From: UBA2136 sp963974105
Lineage (GTDB): Bacteria > Pseudomonadota > Alphaproteobacteria > UBA2136
Length of the DNA stretch: 64,000 nucleotides
NCBI GenBank assembly: GCA_963974105.1
Contig: CAXBBG010000001.1
Location: 124,001 to 188,000 of the forward strand
Reading direction: 5' to 3'
Shown here piece after piece: positions 60,743-64,000 of this stretch. The position numbers and the translations under genes were made by a program. The first letter of the stretch is position 1. Each line of letters starts with the position of its first letter. The notes beneath the pieces were generated by a model. That model searched no databases. It was not told where the DNA came from and saw only the letters and a program-made list of their open reading frames with translations.

Positions 60743-62446
60743 TTAGTACAAACGTTCAACAGGTATATAACGTGGGTTACCCGTTACACGTGTTGGCTCG
60801 TAATCTAATTTTACTATTTCATTTTTTGCATCCCAGATAGAAAGCGTGTGTTTCATCCACTCTGCATCGTTACGGTCAGGGAACTCTTCCCTTGTGTGTG
60901 CGCCACGTGATTCTGTACGTGCAATCGCACTGCGTACAGTTGCTTCAGCCAACGCAATTAAATTACCAAGTTCAAGTGTCGTTAATAGGTCTGTATTAAA
61001 TGCGTCTGACTTATCGTCAATGTAAACACGTTTATAGTCAGCCTTCGCTTGTTCAACAGAAGCAAGTGCTTTATTTAAACGCGCCTCATCACGAAAGACG
61101 CTACAGTTATCGTTAAGCGCTTCTGACAAAGGAATACGTATATCCGCTGGACGAATACCACCTTCTTTTGGACGTGCCTTAAGCTCAGCAATCATTTTTT
61201 GTACTTCGACCATTTCATCAGAATCAACTTCTGGTTCGCTTGAACCTTCTTCATTAACATAACGCACCATTTCTTTACCTGTAATTTTACCAAAAACAAT
61301 AGTTTCTAGAAGTGAGTTTGCACCCAAGCGGTTACCACCATGCACAGAAACACAAGCTGCTTCCCCCGCTGCAAACAAGCCTTCTAATTTAGAATGCCCC
61401 AATTTGTTTGTGCGAATACCGCCCATTGTGTAATGACAAGTTGGTTTCACAGGAATAGGCTCATCAATCGGATCAACACCTTCAAAGTCAATAGATAGCT
61501 GACGAATTTGAGGCAGTTTTTCTAAGATTTTCTCACGCCCAAGATGGCGCACATCTAAGAAAATAGCACCGTCTACACCGTTACCATTCATAATTTCTAA
61601 CATTTCACTACGTGACACAACATCACGTGATGCGAGCTCTTTTTTGTTTGGTGCGTATTTATCCATAAAGCGCTTTCCGTCTTTACCGATTAAATAAGCC
61701 CCTTCACCACGCACACCTTCACTAATAAGGATACCTGATGATTTTAAACCTGTTGGGTGGAACTGCACAAACTCAAGGTCAGCCGCATGTGCACCCGCCT
61801 TCATTGCCAATGCAATACCGTCACCTGTGTTAATCATAGCGTTGGTGTTAGAAGCGAATAAACGCCCGTAACCGCCTGTGGCAATCAATACTGCTTTCGC
61901 TGCAATGTATTCTACCTGCCCTGTTTTAATATCCATAGAAATAATACCCGATGTGCGGTTTGTTTCCTTATCAACACAAACTTTTAACAAGTGATATTCT
62001 TCATAAATGTGTACGCCGTTTTTAACGGCTTGTTCCCACAATGTGTGCAGCATCGCATGACCTGTACGGTCGGCTGCAAAAGCTGTGCGCGGAAAACTGG
62101 CACCACCAAATGGGCGCTGCGCAATTGTACCATCATCTTCACGTGAAAATGGGCAACCCATCTCATCCATATCAAGTACCGCTTGCGGGGCTTCTTTACA
62201 CATAAGGTCAATGGCATCTTCATCGCCTACCCAGTCGGCACCTTTAACCGTGTCATAGGCGTGATCTTCCCAATTATCTTCTGGGTTAATGGCAGCGTTT
62301 ACACCACCTTGAGCAGCACATGAGTGCGACCTTAAAGGGTGAACTTTAGAGATAACTGCAGTATCCAAACCAGCTGTAATACCTTCAAAAGCTGCACGTA
62401 AACCAGCTAAACCAGCACCTACAATAACGAGATCATGACGACGCAT
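60743..62446 (-). CDS. sdhA: Succinate dehydrogenase flavoprotein subunit
   Basis: 567 aa (E. coli 588). FAD-binding HDLVIVGAGLAGLRAAFEG, the covalent-FAD region LRSHSCAAQGGVNAA, FVQFHPTGLKSSGILISEG, catalytic-site CHYTMGGIRTN, and GGNRLGANSLLETIVFG. It oxidises succinate to fumarate. It is separated from sdhB by a divergent unrelated gene, so the complex is made from two transcripts. Confidence 0.96.
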   Translation of the reverse strand: MRRHDLVIVGAGLAGLRAAFEGITAGLDTAVISKVHPLRSHSCAAQGGVNAAINPEDNWEDHAYDTVKGADWVGDEDAIDLMCKEAPQAVLDMDEMGCPFSREDDGTIAQRPFGGASFPRTAFAADRTGHAMLHTLWEQAVKNGVHIYEEYHLLKVCVDKETNRTSGIISMDIKTGQVEYIAAKAVLIATGGYGRLFASNTNAMINTGDGIALAMKAGAHAADLEFVQFHPTGLKSSGILISEGVRGEGAYLIGKDGKRFMDKYAPNKKELASRDVVSRSEMLEIMNGNGVDGAIFLDVRHLGREKILEKLPQIRQLSIDFEGVDPIDEPIPVKPTCHYTMGGIRTNKLGHSKLEGLFAAGEAACVSVHGGNRLGANSLLETIVFGKITGKEMVRYVNEEGSSEPEVDSDEMVEVQKMIAELKARPKEGGIRPADIRIPLSEALNDNCSVFRDEARLNKALASVEQAKADYKRVYIDDKSDAFNTDLLTTLELGNLIALAEATVRSAIARTESRGAHTREEFPDRNDAEWMKHTLSIWDAKNEIVKLDYEPTRVTGNPRYIPVERLY

Positions 62447-62680
62447 TTATAAAACCTTTATTCTTTTTAATATTTCTTACCCGCACACTATAGCAAGTTT
62501 TAACATGAAAAGTAAGTAAGAAAAAACATACAATTGAAGCCTATTCATATGATAAACCCATATACCTTTAGAGGAAGAAATGACGTTAATAGGTATAATA
62601 CAAAATAAACCACCATCAACTCATACTTTATATATGTATGATTAAATTAACAAAAGAAGAACTTTAAAAAAGGAATAGCT

Positions 62681-63064
62681 ATGCGGTACTCAAAAAAATT
62701 TGTTTTATACAATGCCATTTTTGTTTTGATATTTTGTATATTCGTTATTGTCGGTGTTAATTTAAGCCATGCACAAGACAATAGCCGTTTTAAATTACTT
62801 GAATCGAGCATGAACGCCAACACGCAAAGCACACAAAGCACAAATAAGTGCCAAACACTCACATCTCAAATTCAAAACAACATCTCAAAAGTTATCCGCG
62901 AAGGACAGATATACAGCCAACAAGACGAAACCGTACAAAATATTCGCACAAGCAGTAGCGCTATGGCGCTTAACAAATGCGATAAATCTAAACTTTATGA
63001 GTTCCTTAATAAAAAAATAGATATGTCTAACCCTTTATATTTTGAGATTTATGCATTATTATAA
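62681..63064 (+). CDS. Hypothetical secreted protein, 127 aa
   Basis: Signal peptide or anchor (KKFVLYNAIFVLIFCIFVIV, cleavage near SHAQ), then a Ser/Thr/Gln-rich stretch and two Cys 42 residues apart (KCQTLTSQIQ ... NKCDKSKLYEFLNK). AAGGA before the ATG. No family recognised. Shares its plan with the next gene. Confidence 0.65.
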   Translation: MRYSKKFVLYNAIFVLIFCIFVIVGVNLSHAQDNSRFKLLESSMNANTQSTQSTNKCQTLTSQIQNNISKVIREGQIYSQQDETVQNIRTSSSAMALNKCDKSKLYEFLNKKIDMSNPLYFEIYALL

Positions 63065-63095
63065 GAAAAAATAAATCATAAAAAGGTTTTAAAAC

Positions 63096-63365
63096 ATGCC
63101 TATTCTTTTCAAATTATCAGCGATTGCCATTGTTTTGGTAACTGCAAACACAGCTCACGCTGCCAGTGTTTATGAGCAGCAACAACAAATCTGCAAAGCT
63201 ATTATGCAAAAGGTAGACGAAAACCTGAGCGGCATAACAGGTAGAGACCTTATCAAAGATAATAACCGCATACTTAAAGCCACCCTTTGGGGCACGAGCT
63301 ATCAACAAAACAATTGCGACCCAGAACCTTACTTAAACACACTGCGCCGCACTTTAAATAAATAA
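63096..63365 (+). CDS. Hypothetical secreted protein, 89 aa
   Basis: Signal peptide (LFKLSAIAIVLVTANTAHAA), then a helical domain with two Cys 40 residues apart (QQICKAIMQKVDEN ... NNCDPEPYLNTLRRTLNK). It lies 31 bp after the 127-aa gene and has the same Cys-helix-Cys layout and ending, so the two may be distant paralogs. No family recognised. Confidence 0.65.
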   Translation: MPILFKLSAIAIVLVTANTAHAASVYEQQQQICKAIMQKVDENLSGITGRDLIKDNNRILKATLWGTSYQQNNCDPEPYLNTLRRTLNK

Positions 63366-63383
63366 AAATTCATAGCCGCATAC

Positions 63384-63414
63384 AAAAAAGCTCTTCCTTA
63401 GAAGAGCTTTTTAT
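63384..63414. terminator. Bidirectional intrinsic terminator
   Basis: Stem AAAGCTCTTC/GAAGAGCTTT with loop CTTA, between the secreted-protein pair and asd. Confidence 0.9.
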
Positions 63415-63430
63415 TTTGGCTACAACAGTA

Positions 63431-64000
63431 TTAAAGCAAACGCTCTAACACTTTCACCACCTGCAGGGCTGCACCTGTACGTAAGTTATCGCATGTGAGC
63501 CATAATTTAATAGCACCAGGCGTTAAAGGGTTATCACGCACACGTGACACAAAAATATGACTTGTTTCTGCGGTTCCATATGGCGTTGAATATTCACATT
63601 TCTCTGGTGCGTCAATAACACTGACACCTTCAATTTTTCCTAAAATATCACGTACATCACCTGCTGTAATAACACCATTAAAGTCAAGCGTTACACTTTG
63701 GCTCATACCTACAAATGTTGGCACATAAACTGCTGTTGAAAGCACAGGTGTTGGTGTTTTAAGCACACGGTTAAGTTCAAGCAATAGCGCCGTTTCTGCC
63801 TCTGTATTAGCACCTGTAAAATCACCCACCTGCGGAATAACATTAAAAGCAACTTGCGCTTTAAATTCTTGTCCTTCCATTTCATCACCACTTCCTGCAC
63901 CGCCAAGTAAACCTGCTGATTGTGCAAAAAGTTCATCCATCGCCATTTTACCCGCACGGCTTGTTGGATACATACAAGTTGAATCTACACGCTTGAGCTC
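63431..64000 (-). CDS. asd: Aspartate-semialdehyde dehydrogenase (C-terminal part; start lies beyond the window)
   Basis: About 190 aa of the C-terminal, substrate-binding domain. The frame stays open to the window edge (LKRVDSTCMYPTSRAGKMAM), so an internal Met near 63973 is not the start. Family features are AGKMAMDELFAQSAG, AFNVIPQVGDF, VYVPTFVGMSQSVTLDF and the C-terminal LWLTCDNLRTGAALQVVKVL. It acts in the branch to lysine/DAP, threonine and methionine. The catalytic Cys lies outside the window. Confidence 0.88.
   Translation of the reverse strand, partial: ELKRVDSTCMYPTSRAGKMAMDELFAQSAGLLGGAGSGDEMEGQEFKAQVAFNVIPQVGDFTGANTEAETALLLELNRVLKTPTPVLSTAVYVPTFVGMSQSVTLDFNGVITAGDVRDILGKIEGVSVIDAPEKCEYSTPYGTAETSHIFVSRVRDNPLTPGAIKLWLTCDNLRTGAALQVVKVLERLL

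Noticed and set aside
1..64000. CRISPR arrays, rRNA genes or intact insertion sequences
   Set aside because: No regularly spaced repeats, rRNA sequence or intact transposase was found on either strand.

Overview
The window is a gene-dense, AT-rich bacterial chromosome segment, and most of it is core metabolism and cell envelope genes. Gene order points to Alphaproteobacteria. Examples are gpmI-envC-ctpA-divergent polysaccharide deacetylase-rppH; an MJ0042 zinc-ribbon gene divergent from ftsE-ftsX-DUF218; rplY-pth; def-fmt-truA; and mdh with sucCD. Three features are atypical for that class: a one-piece tmRNA gene (most alphaproteobacteria have a permuted two-piece one), an E. coli-type isocitrate dehydrogenase, and a succinate dehydrogenase with an HdrB-like subunit. 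A deep-branching or poorly sampled lineage is therefore possible. This placement is inferred from gene content only.

Region by region: 1-9.3 kb is the start of the dcw cluster on the minus strand (mraZ, rsmH, ftsL, ftsI, murE, murF, mraY, murD, ftsW), tightly overlapping and preceded by a promoter embedded in MraZ-box repeats. 9.6-15.1 kb holds a peptidoglycan amidase, a GT39-type transferase divergent from a PAP2 phosphatase, rpmB, a SIMPL-domain protein and unknown genes. 15.2-28.3 kb carries icd, rppH, a polysaccharide deacetylase, ctpA, envC, gpmI, a K+/H+ or Na+/H+ antiporter, pth, rplY, a HIT protein, a truncated hemoglobin and a (ADP/ATP)-dependent NAD(P)H-hydrate dehydratase.

28.4-32.4 kb is accessory. 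It has a MazG-like gene overlapping a tiny class II aminoacyl-tRNA-synthetase-like gene, an XRE-HTH/methyltransferase fusion, a GRDP-like protein, and the scar of an integrated element at tRNA-Gln (integrase N-terminal remnant plus a 55-bp duplication of the tRNA 3' flank). 32.5-43.4 kb returns to core functions (TPR lipoprotein, ftsX, ftsE, zinc-ribbon protein, TlpA-like thioredoxin, truA, fmt, def, 3-hydroxyacyl-CoA dehydrogenase, a large membrane protein).

43.4-48 kb begins with ssrA (tmRNA). It is followed by a probable island with a small lipoprotein, two decayed surface-protein genes, a luxR-luxI quorum-sensing pair with a near-perfect lux box placed at -42.5, a small gene trailing luxI, and the C-terminal stub of an epimerase. 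48-64 kb holds dps, a DUF882/M15-type peptidase, sucD-lipoprotein-sucC, an FMN reductase, mdh, a glycine-zipper lipoprotein, an M48 protease, a small gene with a dnaX-like slippery site, the HdrB-like/sdhB/sdhA succinate dehydrogenase genes, two small secreted proteins and the end of asd.

Several starts were moved from the longest possible reading frame to positions supported by a Shine-Dalgarno sequence and family length. All identifications come from reading motifs and gene order; no database search was run.
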